64,000 nucleotides of DNA from Malaciobacter marinus (GTDB lineage: Bacteria > Campylobacterota > Campylobacteria > Campylobacterales > Arcobacteraceae), in the NCBI RefSeq assembly GCF_003544855.1, contig NZ_CP032101.1, positions 620,001 to 684,000 of the forward strand, written 5' to 3'. The position numbers and the translations under genes are program-made. Below the pieces are notes generated by a model. It saw nothing but the letters and a program-made list of their open reading frames with translations, had not been told where the DNA came from and made no database searches. This document shows positions 35,437 through 44,735 of this stretch, in pieces (the first letter of the stretch is position 1; each line of letters starts with the position of its first letter).

Positions 35437-35810
35437 ATTAATAATCCCCATCAAGTTTTAAAATATAAAAGATACTATCATATTTAAATTATTTTTGGTA
35501 TAAAAATAAAAAAAACTGTACATAATTAATATAATATATCCTCTTTCGTAACATTATAACAGAAATATTTGTATATGTAATGTACAATAATTGTACAATT
35601 CTATTTTTAATGGTTACTTCTATGGTAAGTAAACAAAAAAAATACATTTTAGCTAAATAATAAAATTTTAATTAAAAAAATAACTATTATTTAATATTTA
35701 TCAAGATTTAAAATATTGCCAATTAAATCTAATTTTACTAAATCTTAGATATAATCTACACTTTAAATAAATAAGAACAAATACTTAAATATATTGAAGG
35801 TAGTACAGAT
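35437..35810. other. 374-base divergent intergenic region between mqo and ileS
   Basis: No gene is visible. It holds a mqo-strand -10 TATAAT (35553-35558) with TTACAT (35575-35580) 16 bases upstream, a perfect palindrome at 35581-35597, and an ileS-strand TATAAT at 35750-35755 about 55 bases before the ileS ATG. I see no T-box-like leader before ileS; the space is too short for one. Confidence 0.6.
35581..35597. promoter_or_regulatory. palindrome upstream of the mqo promoter
   Basis: TGTACAA-TAA-TTGTACA, a perfect 7-3-7 inverted repeat immediately upstream of the likely mqo -35. It has the form of an operator for a dimeric regulator. The regulator is unknown. Confidence 0.45.
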
Positions 35811-38537
35811 ATGGATTATAAAGATAGTTTATTGCTTCCAAAAACAAAGTTTCCAATGAGAGGGAGTTTACCCCAAAATGAGCCTAAAAAATATAAGGCT
35901 TGGGATGAGAAAAAAGTTTATGACAGAATGAAAAAAAACAGAGAAGGTAAACCTAGTTTTACTCTTCATGACGGTCCTCCGTATGCAAATGGACATATTC
36001 ATATTGGTCATGCATTAAATAAAGTATTAAAAGATATTATTGTTAAGTATCATTATTTTAATGGTAAATCAGTTAGATATGTTCCAGGTTGGGATTGTCA
36101 TGGTTTACCAATTGAGCAAAAAGTAGAAGAAAAAATAGGTAATACAAAGAAAAAAGAGTTACCAAAATCAAAAATTAGAGAGCTTTGCAGAGAACATGCT
36201 TCAAGATTTGTAGATATTCAAAGAGATGAATTTAAAAAACTTGGTGTTCTTGGGGATTGGGATAATCCTTATTTGACAATGGATTTTAAATTTGAAGCTA
36301 ATATTTATAGAGAACTTTGTGCAATTGCAAAACAAGGTTTATTAGTGCAAAGAAGTAAACCAGTTTATTGGTCATGGGCAGCACAAACTGCACTAGCTGA
36401 AGCAGAAGTTGAGTATGAAGATAAAACTTCACCATCAATTTATGTTGCATTTAAACATGAAACACTTGATGCAAGTTTAGTTATATGGACTACAACACCT
36501 TGGACAATTCCTTCAAATACAGGAATTGCACTAAATGGTGAAGAAGAGTATGTAATAACAAGTGATAAGTTTATTGTTGCAAAAAAACTTTATAACTCTT
36601 TAATAGAAAATGAAATAATAAAAGGTGAGATTGTAAAAGATGTTTGTCCAAAAGAGCTTGAAAATACAAATGCAATCAATCCATTAAATGGAAGAACTTC
36701 AAAAGTTATTTTAGCAGATCATGTTGAAATGGATGCTGGTACAGGTGCAGTTCATACAGCTCCTGGGCATGGTGAAGATGACTATAAAGTTGGATTAAAA
36801 TATGGTCTTGAAGTATTAATGCCAGTTGATGCATATGGTAAATATGATGAAACAATTGTAAGAGAAAAACTTTTTAAAGATACTGATAAATATCTAGGTG
36901 TTCATGTATTTAAAGCAAATGAGTTGATTTTAGAAGAATTAGGTGAGGCTTTATTAAGTAGAATTGACATAAGACACTCATATCCACATTGTTGGAGAAC
37001 GCATAAACCAATTATCTTTAGAGCAACAAAACAGTGGTTTATTTCAATTGATGATGAGTATGGAAAAGAAAATAAAACTTTAAGAGAAAATGCACTTAAA
37101 GTAGTTGAAGATCTTACATTCTATCCAGAGTGGGGAAGAAATAGATTAAAATCTATGATAGAAGGAAGACCTGATTGGTGTATTTCAAGACAAAGAGATT
37201 GGGGTGTGCCAATTGCATTTTTTAGAAATAAAAAAACTGATGAAATTATCTTTGATGAAAAAGTATTAAATTATACTGCGATGATTTTTGAACAAAAAGG
37301 TTGTGATGCTTGGTATGATTTATCAATTGAAGAGTTATTATATCCAGGTAGTGGTTTAAATGCAGATGATTTAGAAAAAACTATGGATATTTTAGATGTT
37401 TGGTTTGATTCAGGTTCTACTCAAAATGCAGTATTAAGAAGTAGAAATTATGATGCAGGAACATTCCCAGCTGATATGTATTTAGAAGGAAGTGATCAAC
37501 ATAGAGGTTGGTTCCAATCTTCACTTTTAACTACTTTAGCATCAAATGAAGTTGCTCCTTATAAATCTATTTTGACACATGGTTTCACTGTTGATGAAAA
37601 AGGTGAAAAAATGTCTAAGTCAAAAGGAAATGTTGTTGCTCCTGATAAGGTTATGAAGCAATATGGAAGTGAAATCTTGAGAATGTGGGTTGCAATGAGT
37701 GATTATCAAAGTGATTTGAAAATCTCTGATAATATCTTAAAGCAAAATGCAGAGATGTACAGAAAAATAAGAAATACTTCAAGATTTTTACTTGCTAATA
37801 TTGATGATTTAGATGAAATAGTATCTCTTGATAAAATGACTGAACTTGATAAGTGGATTTTAGCAAAAGCTAAAAAAGTATTTACAGAAATTGAAGATTC
37901 ATTTGCTATTTATGAGTTTTCAAAAGGATTAAATAAGTTAAATAACTTTTTAGTAGTAGATTTATCTGGTATTTATTTAGATGTTTGTAAAGATAGATTA
38001 TATTGTGATGATAAAGATGATATTCATAGAAGAAGTTCACAAAGTGCAATGGCTTTAATTACTAAAAAACTTATTACTACATTATCTTGTATTTTAACAT
38101 ATACAATGGATGAATTATTAGAGTATGCACCAGAATTCATAAAAGGTGACGCACAAGATATTTTTGATTTAGAAGATGAAAAATTACCTGAAATTGAAAG
38201 TAATCTTAATGAAGAATTTTTGTTAAAAGCTAAAGAAAAATTTTCAGAAGCTATTGATACACTTAAAAAAGAAAAAATAATTAAATCTACGTTAGAATTA
38301 GCAATAGTTACAAACTCTAAAGATATTTTGGCTTTACCAACTATTGAAGCAGAAGATTTATTTTTAGTAAGTTGTGTTACTCAAAATTTAGATAGTGAAG
38401 TATTAGTATCTTTTGAAATTGATTCATGCAAATTTGATGTTTGTAAAGTAAGTGATGAAAAATGTCCAAGATGTTGGAAATTTAAATCAGAGAGTGAAGA
38501 TACTTTATGTAAAAGATGTGAAAGTGTATTAGCTTAA
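35811..38537 (+). CDS. ileS: isoleucyl-tRNA synthetase
   Basis: A 908-residue class I aminoacyl-tRNA synthetase. It has [11 protein letters not shown] (HIGH motif, near residues 57-67), the editing domain with [12 protein letters not shown] near 229, [10 protein letters not shown] (KMSKS, near 602) and a C-terminal zinc knuckle CPRCWKF...CKRC in the last 35 residues. Length and the C-terminal zinc motif are those of the bacterial type. GAAGGTAG precedes the ATG. The stop overlaps the start of a 35-residue membrane peptide (TAATG), and nfu, an unknown gene and murE follow without a gap, so this may be one long operon. Confidence 0.98.
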   Translation: MDYKDSLLLPKTKFPMRGSLPQNEPKKYKAWDEKKVYDRMKKNREGKPSFTLHDGPPYANGHIHIGHALNKVLKDIIVKYHYFNGKSVRYVPGWDCHGLPIEQKVEEKIGNTKKKELPKSKIRELCREHASRFVDIQRDEFKKLGVLGDWDNPYLTMDFKFEANIYRELCAIAKQGLLVQRSKPVYWSWAAQTALAEAEVEYEDKTSPSIYVAFKHETLDASLVIWTTTPWTIPSNTGIALNGEEEYVITSDKFIVAKKLYNSLIENEIIKGEIVKDVCPKELENTNAINPLNGRTSKVILADHVEMDAGTGAVHTAPGHGEDDYKVGLKYGLEVLMPVDAYGKYDETIVREKLFKDTDKYLGVHVFKANELILEELGEALLSRIDIRHSYPHCWRTHKPIIFRATKQWFISIDDEYGKENKTLRENALKVVEDLTFYPEWGRNRLKSMIEGRPDWCISRQRDWGVPIAFFRNKKTDEIIFDEKVLNYTAMIFEQKGCDAWYDLSIEELLYPGSGLNADDLEKTMDILDVWFDSGSTQNAVLRSRNYDAGTFPADMYLEGSDQHRGWFQSSLLTTLASNEVAPYKSILTHGFTVDEKGEKMSKSKGNVVAPDKVMKQYGSEILRMWVAMSDYQSDLKISDNILKQNAEMYRKIRNTSRFLLANIDDLDEIVSLDKMTELDKWILAKAKKVFTEIEDSFAIYEFSKGLNKLNNFLVVDLSGIYLDVCKDRLYCDDKDDIHRRSSQSAMALITKKLITTLSCILTYTMDELLEYAPEFIKGDAQDIFDLEDEKLPEIESNLNEEFLLKAKEKFSEAIDTLKKEKIIKSTLELAIVTNSKDILALPTIEAEDLFLVSCVTQNLDSEVLVSFEIDSCKFDVCKVSDEKCPRCWKFKSESEDTLCKRCESVLA

Positions 38538-38644
38538 TGTTAGAAGATCCAGTAACACTATCTTTTGTATTTAAAACAGTAGGGGTAATTCTTGTAATTA
38601 TTGCTATTGCTGTATTTTTAGTAAATAAAAAAAAGAAGAGGTAA
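38537..38644 (+). CDS. 35-residue single-pass membrane peptide
   Basis: Reads [16 protein letters not shown], then a hydrophobic stretch of about 15 residues (VILVIIAIAVFLV), ending in N-K-K-K-K-R. This is one membrane helix with a positive C-terminal end. The ATG overlaps the ileS stop as TAATG, which favours translational coupling, and the nfu gene starts 7 bases after its stop, with the AGAGG of its last codons as nfu's ribosome-binding site. Membership in a tight operon makes it likely to be real. No family recognised. Confidence 0.55.
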   Translation: MLEDPVTLSFVFKTVGVILVIIAIAVFLVNKKKKR

Positions 38645-38651
38645 ACTTAAT

Positions 38652-38930
38652 ATGATGCCATTTTCAGATGAAGATTTGAAACTTCCAGTTAGTACAATTA
38701 TTGAAAACAAAGTAGTTCCTATGTTAGCACAAGATGGAGGAGCTATATCATTAATTGATATTAAAAATGGAAAAGTATTTGTGCAACTACAAGGTGCATG
38801 TGTTGGATGTAGTGCAAGTGGTAGTACTTTAAAATATGTTGTTGAAAAAGAATTAAAAGCAGCAATACATCCAGAACTAGAGATTATAAACGTACCACAA
38901 GGTATGGAAAATAGTTTAGAGGAACTTTAA
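38652..38930 (+). CDS. NifU C-terminal-domain (Nfu) iron-sulfur carrier
   Basis: A 92-residue Nfu-type protein that carries and delivers [4Fe-4S] clusters as a dimer. The cluster-binding motif is CVGCSAS near residues 56-62, preceded by the conserved MLAQDGGAISL segment near 23-33. No A-type or IscU domain is attached. The stop overlaps the next gene's start (TAATG). The order nfu, unknown, murE is shared with Campylobacter, where the same three genes are neighbours. Confidence 0.93.
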   Translation: MMPFSDEDLKLPVSTIIENKVVPMLAQDGGAISLIDIKNGKVFVQLQGACVGCSASGSTLKYVVEKELKAAIHPELEIINVPQGMENSLEEL

Positions 38931-39523
38931 TGATAAATGAGAAAAGATTATTAAATGAAGCAAATTCATATTTTTTGAATAAAGAGTATGATAAAGCTCT
39001 TTTTTTATATTCTCAACTTTCATCTTTATTCTCTACAAAAAAAGAGTATAAAGTATATGCTATTTTTTGTGATATTGCTAGTGAAGATGAGCAAAAAGCA
39101 TTAACTTTATATGACTATTTTTCTGCTGCATCTTTAGAAGATATGGAAGCTGCAATCTCTTATGTAGAAGAGGTTGTAAATGCTTATGATGGTGATATTG
39201 ATAAAATGATGGAAATGTTAAAAGATATCACTGAAACAGGTGTTGATTCCCTTGATGCAATAAAATATGATGATTTTAAAAAATTAGTAGATTCTAGGGG
39301 ATCTTTTAGAGTGGCTTTTGAAGATATAATGTTTTCTACAAAAGTAGCAATAGAATCAAAAGAAGATTTTTTTGATTTTGTTTCAAAATTAATTGACAAT
39401 GGATTTAATACTACTGCTTATAGCTATTTGGATGGTTTTAATGAGTATTTTACTTATGATAAAGAGATTGAAGAGCTATATAAAAAATTAGAAGAGAAAA
39501 AAATTGCTAATAACCATAAATAA
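38930..39523 (+). CDS. conserved helical protein of unknown function between nfu and murE
   Basis: A 197-residue, acidic, apparently all-helical cytoplasmic protein. The N-terminal 50 residues resemble a tetratricopeptide repeat (NSYFLNKEYDKALFLYSQLS), and the remainder is a run of amphipathic helices with no catalytic-looking motif and no Cys pair. It overlaps nfu by one base and murE by 20, so its expression is tied to both. I do not recognise the family. Its conserved position in Campylobacterota suggests a role in cell-wall or iron-sulfur metabolism, but that is only context. Confidence 0.7.
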   Translation: MINEKRLLNEANSYFLNKEYDKALFLYSQLSSLFSTKKEYKVYAIFCDIASEDEQKALTLYDYFSAASLEDMEAAISYVEEVVNAYDGDIDKMMEMLKDITETGVDSLDAIKYDDFKKLVDSRGSFRVAFEDIMFSTKVAIESKEDFFDFVSKLIDNGFNTTAYSYLDGFNEYFTYDKEIEELYKKLEEKKIANNHK

Positions 39524-40787
39524 TAAGAAATTTACAGATAATTCAAAAGAAGCAAATAGTGAAGTTGCTTTTGTTTATTCATCACAAAATGAGAAGTTTT
39601 GTGATGATGCAAAAGCAAATAATTGTGTTGATTTAATTCCTTCAAGAAAGTTAAAAGATTATGTTGATTTTTCTTCAATAAAGATTATTGGAATAACAGG
39701 AACAAATGGAAAAACAACAACTGCTGCTGCAATTTACTCAATACTTTTAGACTTAGGATATAAAGTTGCACTTCAAGGTACAAGAGGTTTTTTTATAAAT
39801 GATGAAAAAGTCGAAGATTATACTTTAACTACTCCTGTACAACTTGCAAACTTTGCACACATACAAAAAGCAATAGATAATAAATGTGATTTCTTTGTAA
39901 CAGAAGTAAGTTCCCATGCAATCGAACAAAAAAGGATTGAGGGTATTGAGTTTGAATTAAAAGTTCATACAAATATAACAAGAGATCATTTGGATTATCA
40001 TAAAACAATAGAAGAATACATAAATGTAAAAAATTCATTTTTCAATGATGATAGTAAAAAACTTATTAATAAAGATGACAAAGTTGTTAAGTTTAATACT
40101 AAAAATGCATATACATACTCTTTAGAAAATCCTTCAACTTATAAAGTTACAGCATATTCTTTTAAAAATGGAATGCATGTAATGTTTTCAAATATTGAAA
40201 AAATGAACGCTTTCTCATCATCTATGATGGGTATTTTTAATATTTATAATCTAATGGCAGCAATTGCAAGTGTTCATTTAACTACAAACAAAACATTAGA
40301 TGAGATTTGTGAAGCTGTTGAGAATTTTGCGGGAGTTAGTGGAAGAATGGAGATTGTAAGTGTTGATCCTCTTATTATAATTGATTTTGCCCATACTCCT
40401 GATGGTATGAAAGAAGTTTATGAAAGTTTTAATCATAAAGATATTATAACAGTATTTGGTGCAGGTGGAGATAGAGATAAAGAGAAAAGACCTCTTATGG
40501 GAAAACTTGCAGCAAATTTTGCAAAACATATAATTGTAACATCAGATAACCCAAGATTTGAAGATCCAGATTTAATTATTGAAGATATTTGTAAAGCAAT
40601 ACCTAATAAAGATAATTTGACTATTGAAGTAAATAGAAAAGAAGCTATTAAAAAAGGTATTGATTTAGCAAAACAGAACAAAAATTCTGTTTTATTAATA
40701 CTTGGAAAAGGGGATGAGCCTTATCAAATAATTTATGATAAGAAGCTTCCTTTAGTAGATAAAGATGAAGTACTTAAGCATATTTAA
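39504..40787 (+). CDS. murE: UDP-MurNAc-tripeptide synthetase, meso-diaminopimelate-adding
   Basis: Adds meso-diaminopimelate to UDP-MurNAc-L-Ala-D-Glu in peptidoglycan synthesis. It is 427 residues with the Mur-ligase ATP motif GITGTNGKTTT near residues 61-71, the carbamylated-lysine region near 180, GAGGDRDKEKRP near 316 and the diaminopimelate-specificity motif DNPR near 346. It is a little shorter than E. coli MurE at the N-terminus. The start is TTG at 39504 behind AGAAGAG, inside the previous gene; there is no ATG before residue 200. The 3' end overlaps the convergent gene by 4 bases within a hairpin. Confidence 0.95.
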   Translation: MLITINNKKFTDNSKEANSEVAFVYSSQNEKFCDDAKANNCVDLIPSRKLKDYVDFSSIKIIGITGTNGKTTTAAAIYSILLDLGYKVALQGTRGFFINDEKVEDYTLTTPVQLANFAHIQKAIDNKCDFFVTEVSSHAIEQKRIEGIEFELKVHTNITRDHLDYHKTIEEYINVKNSFFNDDSKKLINKDDKVVKFNTKNAYTYSLENPSTYKVTAYSFKNGMHVMFSNIEKMNAFSSSMMGIFNIYNLMAAIASVHLTTNKTLDEICEAVENFAGVSGRMEIVSVDPLIIIDFAHTPDGMKEVYESFNHKDIITVFGAGGDRDKEKRPLMGKLAANFAKHIIVTSDNPRFEDPDLIIEDICKAIPNKDNLTIEVNRKEAIKKGIDLAKQNKNSVLLILGKGDEPYQIIYDKKLPLVDKDEVLKHI

Positions 40788-40804
40788 TAATATGCTCTAA
40801 GTAC
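40770..40804. terminator. bidirectional hairpin across two overlapping stop codons
   Basis: GTACTTA-AGCATAT / ATATGCT-TAAGTAC forms a 14-bp stem with one bulged C (40797) and a 6-base loop. The loop holds the TAA of murE (40785-40787) and, on the other strand, the TAA of the convergent gene (40784-40786). Confidence 0.6.
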
Positions 40805-41545
40805 TATACCTTTATTATTTTCTTTAGATTTTATATAATAATTCACAGGAGTTATTACTATATTTTTATCTTTTATTAATTCTTTAACTAACCATGAAGC
40901 TTCAACTACTCTGTCTCTTGCAATACCTCTTACAATATATTTTTGAATTTTTTCATCTTTTGATAGTTTTGATGCTTCTTTAATATCATCTTTTGAAATA
41001 ACGCCAATTACTTCTAGTCGTATAGTTTTTTTATTTTTTGCTAAAAATATTGATAAGCTTTCTTTACAAGTTTTTGTTGGCATATATTCAAAAGTTTTGT
41101 AGTTATAACATTTTGCAAGATTAAACTTTTTTGTATTAAAGAACTCTTTAAAATTTTCATTTGATAAAGGCACTTTTTTTTCAACTATCACTTCTTTTGT
41201 AATAATTTTTTCTTTTATAATTGGCTTGTTAATATCTTTTTGAATATCTTTTATTTCTTTAGTGCTATTTACATTTTTTGTAACTTCTTTTTGTGGTTTT
41301 TTATTAGTATCTTCTTTAGCAATTTGACTATTATCATTAGTACTTAATAAATAAGCACTTAGGCTGATAATTATTAATGTAAAAATAGTAATTAATATAT
41401 AAAAAATTCTTTTTTGTTTTTGTTTTTCTTGTTGGTTTAATTGGTCTTGTTTTAATTTTTCTTCCATAAGTTTTTCTTGAATATTCTCTTTTGACATGCT
41501 TTTTTCTAAGGCTTTTTTTAACTCTTCACTTTTACTTTCTAGCAT
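40784..41545 (-). CDS. single-pass membrane protein with coiled-coil N-terminus, unknown function
   Basis: A 253-residue protein: a charged coiled-coil-like cytoplasmic segment rich in Glu, Lys and Gln (1-45), one membrane helix (about 47-67, FYILITIFTLIIISLSAYLL), a Lys/Asn-rich linker (about 75-125), and a C-terminal globular domain of about 110 residues ending VLRAYY. Two Cys (in AKCYNYK and TKTCKES) could form a periplasmic disulfide. AAGGGG precedes the ATG and the VWA gene ends 11 bases upstream, so it is the last gene of the MoxR operon. I do not recognise the C-terminal domain. Confidence 0.7.
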   Translation of the reverse strand: MLESKSEELKKALEKSMSKENIQEKLMEEKLKQDQLNQQEKQKQKRIFYILITIFTLIIISLSAYLLSTNDNSQIAKEDTNKKPQKEVTKNVNSTKEIKDIQKDINKPIIKEKIITKEVIVEKKVPLSNENFKEFFNTKKFNLAKCYNYKTFEYMPTKTCKESLSIFLAKNKKTIRLEVIGVISKDDIKEASKLSKDEKIQKYIVRGIARDRVVEASWLVKELIKDKNIVITPVNYYIKSKENNKGIVLRAYY

Positions 41546-41556
41546 ACTTTAACCCC

Positions 41557-42459
41557 TTATTCTTTATTTCTTAAGTATATTAACAAAATTAATATAATGG
41601 TAGCTATAAACAAAGGATAAAAATAGTAATACTCTTTTAATACAACTTTATTCTTTTTGAGTTTACTTTTTTCTAGCTCATTGATTTGTTTATAAACATT
41701 TTGTAAATCTTCTTTACTATTTGCATTGAAGTATTTACCATTAGTCTCTTTTGCAATTTTATTTAAAACATATCTATTTTGACTTTGAATTGCAATAGTA
41801 TAAACTTTTATATTATATTTTTTAAGAAGTTTTAATGCTATATTAAAAGGTATTTGACTTGAAGTGTCTTCTCCATCACTAAGTAAAATGATGATTTTAC
41901 TTAGTGCTTTTGAATTTTTCAATATCTTTACACTACTTGCTAAAGAATCAATTAGTGCTGTTCTTGGACCAACTATTCCTATATCTAAATAGTTCAAAAT
42001 CTCCTTTTGTGCGTTCTTGTCAAAACTTAAAGTTGAAGCAATAAGCGCGCTATTACCAAATACAACAAGAGCTATATTATCATTTGTTCTTTTATCAATA
42101 AAATCACTTGCAAGTTCTTTTACAACATCAAATCTATTTTGTTGCAAATCAAATTTATTAAAACCTCTTTGTTTCATTGAATCACTTGTATCAAGATTTA
42201 ATACAATATCAATTCCATCACTATTAATGAATTGGGCATTTTTAATTTTAATAGGGGAAGCCAAGGCGGTTATGGCAAGAATTACTGTCAAATATTTTAA
42301 TAAATTTATTAATATGGTACTTTTTTTAGTACTTTGATTAAGTAAATTAAGATGTGGCATAAAATAACTTGACTCTTTTGCTTTACAATATATAAAACAT
42401 AGTATAAATGGTATTAAAAGTAAAAATAAATAAGGGTATTCAAAACTAAAACTATACAT
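41557..42459 (-). CDS. VWA-domain membrane protein, BatA-like
   Basis: A 300-residue inner-membrane protein with two N-terminal helices (about 7-24 and 48-66), a von Willebrand A domain (about 80-255) and a C-terminal helix (about 275-294). The metal-binding MIDAS sequence is DTSDS near residue 88, with LLSDGEDTS further on. BatA-type proteins accompany MoxR ATPases and DUF58 proteins; their molecular role is not established, though in Bacteroides such genes were linked to oxygen tolerance. It overlaps the upstream small gene by 8 bases. Only one VWA gene is present and there is no TPR partner, so the operon is a reduced form. Confidence 0.87.
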   Translation of the reverse strand: MYSFSFEYPYLFLLLIPFILCFIYCKAKESSYFMPHLNLLNQSTKKSTILINLLKYLTVILAITALASPIKIKNAQFINSDGIDIVLNLDTSDSMKQRGFNKFDLQQNRFDVVKELASDFIDKRTNDNIALVVFGNSALIASTLSFDKNAQKEILNYLDIGIVGPRTALIDSLASSVKILKNSKALSKIIILLSDGEDTSSQIPFNIALKLLKKYNIKVYTIAIQSQNRYVLNKIAKETNGKYFNANSKEDLQNVYKQINELEKSKLKKNKVVLKEYYYFYPLFIATIILILLIYLRNKE

Positions 42460-42838
42460 CTATTGCATCCACAAATCTTTTATATTCATTAATAATATCT
42501 TTATCAAATTTAGCTACATCTTTTTTGTATTTGTATTTCTCTAACTTTTCTTCTAATTGGAAGAATAATCTTTTGGATCTATTATCAGTAGATGCAACTC
42601 TTCCGTATTTTGTAATTTTATAAGCTGCATCTTTTGTATTATTTAAATCTAGTTTCTCTAATATTTCATATGCTATTTGTTCATCGCTTTTTTTTCTTTT
42701 ATAAAATATTCTAATTATTTGTAAAAATAAAATTACTAAAATTAAAATAATAACAACAATTAAAAAAATATATATAAAATAAGAGTAGTCTAAAATAGAG
42801 ACTAAGCCTTTTATGTCATTTATTTTTAATTCATTCAT
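42452..42838 (-). CDS. DUF4381-like small membrane protein of the MoxR operon
   Basis: A 128-residue protein with one membrane helix (about residues 18-41) followed by a cytoplasmic helical domain containing AYEILEKLDLNNTKDAAYKI, then a basic C-terminal part. The length, topology and position between DUF58 and VWA genes fit DUF4381. The start overlaps the DUF58 stop and the end overlaps the VWA start by 8 bases. Confidence 0.65.
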   Translation of the reverse strand: MNELKINDIKGLVSILDYSYFIYIFLIVVIILILVILFLQIIRIFYKRKKSDEQIAYEILEKLDLNNTKDAAYKITKYGRVASTDNRSKRLFFQLEEKLEKYKYKKDVAKFDKDIINEYKRFVDAIDV

Positions 42839-43671
42839 TATTTCATTAACCTTGCAAGTTTAGAAATGGGATTTTCATCTGTATATATTTTTGTAAAGTT
42901 TGCATTGCACTTTCTTAAATGCTCATATAAAATATGATCGTTTTTTTTAATTTGTTCTTTATAATCTTTAAGAGCTTGAGCATTTACAACTCCATTGTAC
43001 TCAAAGCCATTTTCTAAATCTTTTAAATTTATATTTCCCAAAGTTGTTAAATTCTCTTCAAATCTATCCCTTACTATTATTACTACAATTTCATGTTTTT
43101 TACTTAATAGTTTTAAATCTAAATTTTCCACATTAAAAAAGTCACCTATTAAAAATATAAGAGAACGCCTTTTTATATGAGAAAAAATAGAGTTTGTTAT
43201 ATTTTTATAATTTAGCTTTTTATTTACACTTTTGTATTCAAAAATATTTTCAGTCATTTTATTTACACTAAAAGTTCTTTTACTTTTTTTAGTACAAAAA
43301 GTTAGAGTTTCATTTGCAATATATGAACTAAAGGCATCACCTTGTTTTATTGCACTAAAAGCTAAAATAGAACAAATCTCACATATTAATTCTTGTTTGA
43401 ATTTATCCGTACCAAAATGTACACTTCCATTTAATAAAGCAACTAGGTTTATATTTAACTCTTTTTGTGCATGGAAAACTTTTACATATGGCTTTTGAAG
43501 TTTTGCACTAATAACCCAATCAATATTTTTTACGTCTTCTCCATATTCATACTCTTTAAGTTCTAAAAAATCGTAGCCTTCACCCTTTAGCTTTGAGCTA
43601 TTATTTCCAACAACTTCACTAAAAACCTCTTTTTTGCTTTTTATTAAAATCTTTTTTATTTTTGGATTCAT
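42838..43671 (-). CDS. DUF58-domain protein
   Basis: A 277-residue protein with the DUF58 signature GEDVKNIDWVISAKLQKPYV near residues 43-62, followed by a VWA-like Rossmann fold (LVALLNGSVHFGT near 76). No membrane helix is evident, unlike longer DUF58 proteins. It shares a TAATG stop/start overlap with moxR and another with the next gene. Family role: partner of MoxR-type ATPases; exact function unknown. Confidence 0.88.
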   Translation of the reverse strand: MNPKIKKILIKSKKEVFSEVVGNNSSKLKGEGYDFLELKEYEYGEDVKNIDWVISAKLQKPYVKVFHAQKELNINLVALLNGSVHFGTDKFKQELICEICSILAFSAIKQGDAFSSYIANETLTFCTKKSKRTFSVNKMTENIFEYKSVNKKLNYKNITNSIFSHIKRRSLIFLIGDFFNVENLDLKLLSKKHEIVVIIVRDRFEENLTTLGNINLKDLENGFEYNGVVNAQALKDYKEQIKKNDHILYEHLRKCNANFTKIYTDENPISKLARLMK

Positions 43672-44624
43672 TATGGAATATTTATTTTCTCTACTATTTT
43701 ATCAATTACATCATCAACATTTATATCTTGTGCTTGAGCCTCATAACTTAAAATAATTCTATGCCTTAAAATATTTTTTACAAGCAATGCAATATCAATA
43801 GGGCTTACATAGTCATTTCCTCTTAAATATGCTTGAGCTTTAACTGCTTTAAACATATCAATAGTTGCTCTTGGACTTGCTCCAAACTCTATTTGCTCAC
43901 TTAATTCTTCTAATCCATAACTTTTTGGATCTCTTGTTGCACAAATAATATCAACTATATACTCTTCTAATTCTTTATCAATATGGACATTTAATATTTC
44001 ATCTTTTAGTTTAAATAATTCTTCTTTTGTTATGATTTTTTCAAGATTAATTTTTTCATTACTAGAAGCCATTTTAGCTATTTCATACTCTTGTTCTTTT
44101 GTATTATATGAAACAACAATTTTAAACATAAACCTGTCTAATTGTGCTTCTGGAAGAGTGTAAGCTCCTTCTTGTTCAATTGGGTTTTGTGTTGCAAGAA
44201 CTAAAAATGGTTTATCTATTTTAAAACTATTTTCTGCAATTGTTACTTGTCTTTCTTGCATAACTTCAAGTAGGGCTGATTGAACTTTAGCAGGAGCTCT
44301 GTTTATTTCATCTGCTAATAATAAATTCGTAAAAATAGGTCCTTTTTTTATTTTAAATTCACCTGTTTTCATATCATAAATTTGTGCACCAATAATATCA
44401 CTTGGCAATAAATCAGGTGTAAATTGAACTCTTTTAAAATCTACATTTATTACCTTAGCTAAGGAATTTACAGTTGTAGTTTTTGCAAGTCCTGGAACAC
44501 CTTCAAGTAGAATATGACCATTTGTTAATAATCCAATTAGTAAAGCATCAATCATCTCTTCTTGACCAACTATTTTTTTAGCCAATTCATTTTTTATTTG
44601 CATAATGGTTTTAAAACTATTCAT
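43671..44624 (-). CDS. MoxR-family AAA+ ATPase
   Basis: A 317-residue AAA+ ATPase, presumed chaperone for assembly of VWA-protein complexes. Walker A is GVPGLAKTT near residues 44-52, Walker B LLADEINRAP near 104-113, sensor 1 LATQNPIEQEG near 146, and the arginine-finger region LDRFMFK near 165. I start at the ATG at 44624 (AAAGG about 12 bases upstream); the frame stays open 12 codons further. It is the first gene of a five-gene, tightly overlapping operon on the minus strand. Confidence 0.92.
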   Translation of the reverse strand: MNSFKTIMQIKNELAKKIVGQEEMIDALLIGLLTNGHILLEGVPGLAKTTTVNSLAKVINVDFKRVQFTPDLLPSDIIGAQIYDMKTGEFKIKKGPIFTNLLLADEINRAPAKVQSALLEVMQERQVTIAENSFKIDKPFLVLATQNPIEQEGAYTLPEAQLDRFMFKIVVSYNTKEQEYEIAKMASSNEKINLEKIITKEELFKLKDEILNVHIDKELEEYIVDIICATRDPKSYGLEELSEQIEFGASPRATIDMFKAVKAQAYLRGNDYVSPIDIALLVKNILRHRIILSYEAQAQDINVDDVIDKIVEKINIP

Positions 44625-44735
44625 ATATTTTATATAACCTTTTTTGTTTAATTTTATCAAAATAGTAATAAATAGAGTTTAAATTTTAATAAATATTTCA
44701 ATTATAATCTATGTTTATTTTGTTAAAATAATTTT

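Noticed and set aside
35456-35810. T-box or other tRNA-sensing leader for ileS
   Set aside because: The likely transcript leader is only about 50 bases, too short, and no T-box core sequence is visible.
38930-39523. Unknown gene before murE as a lipoprotein or export factor
   Set aside because: No signal peptide, lipobox or membrane helix is present.
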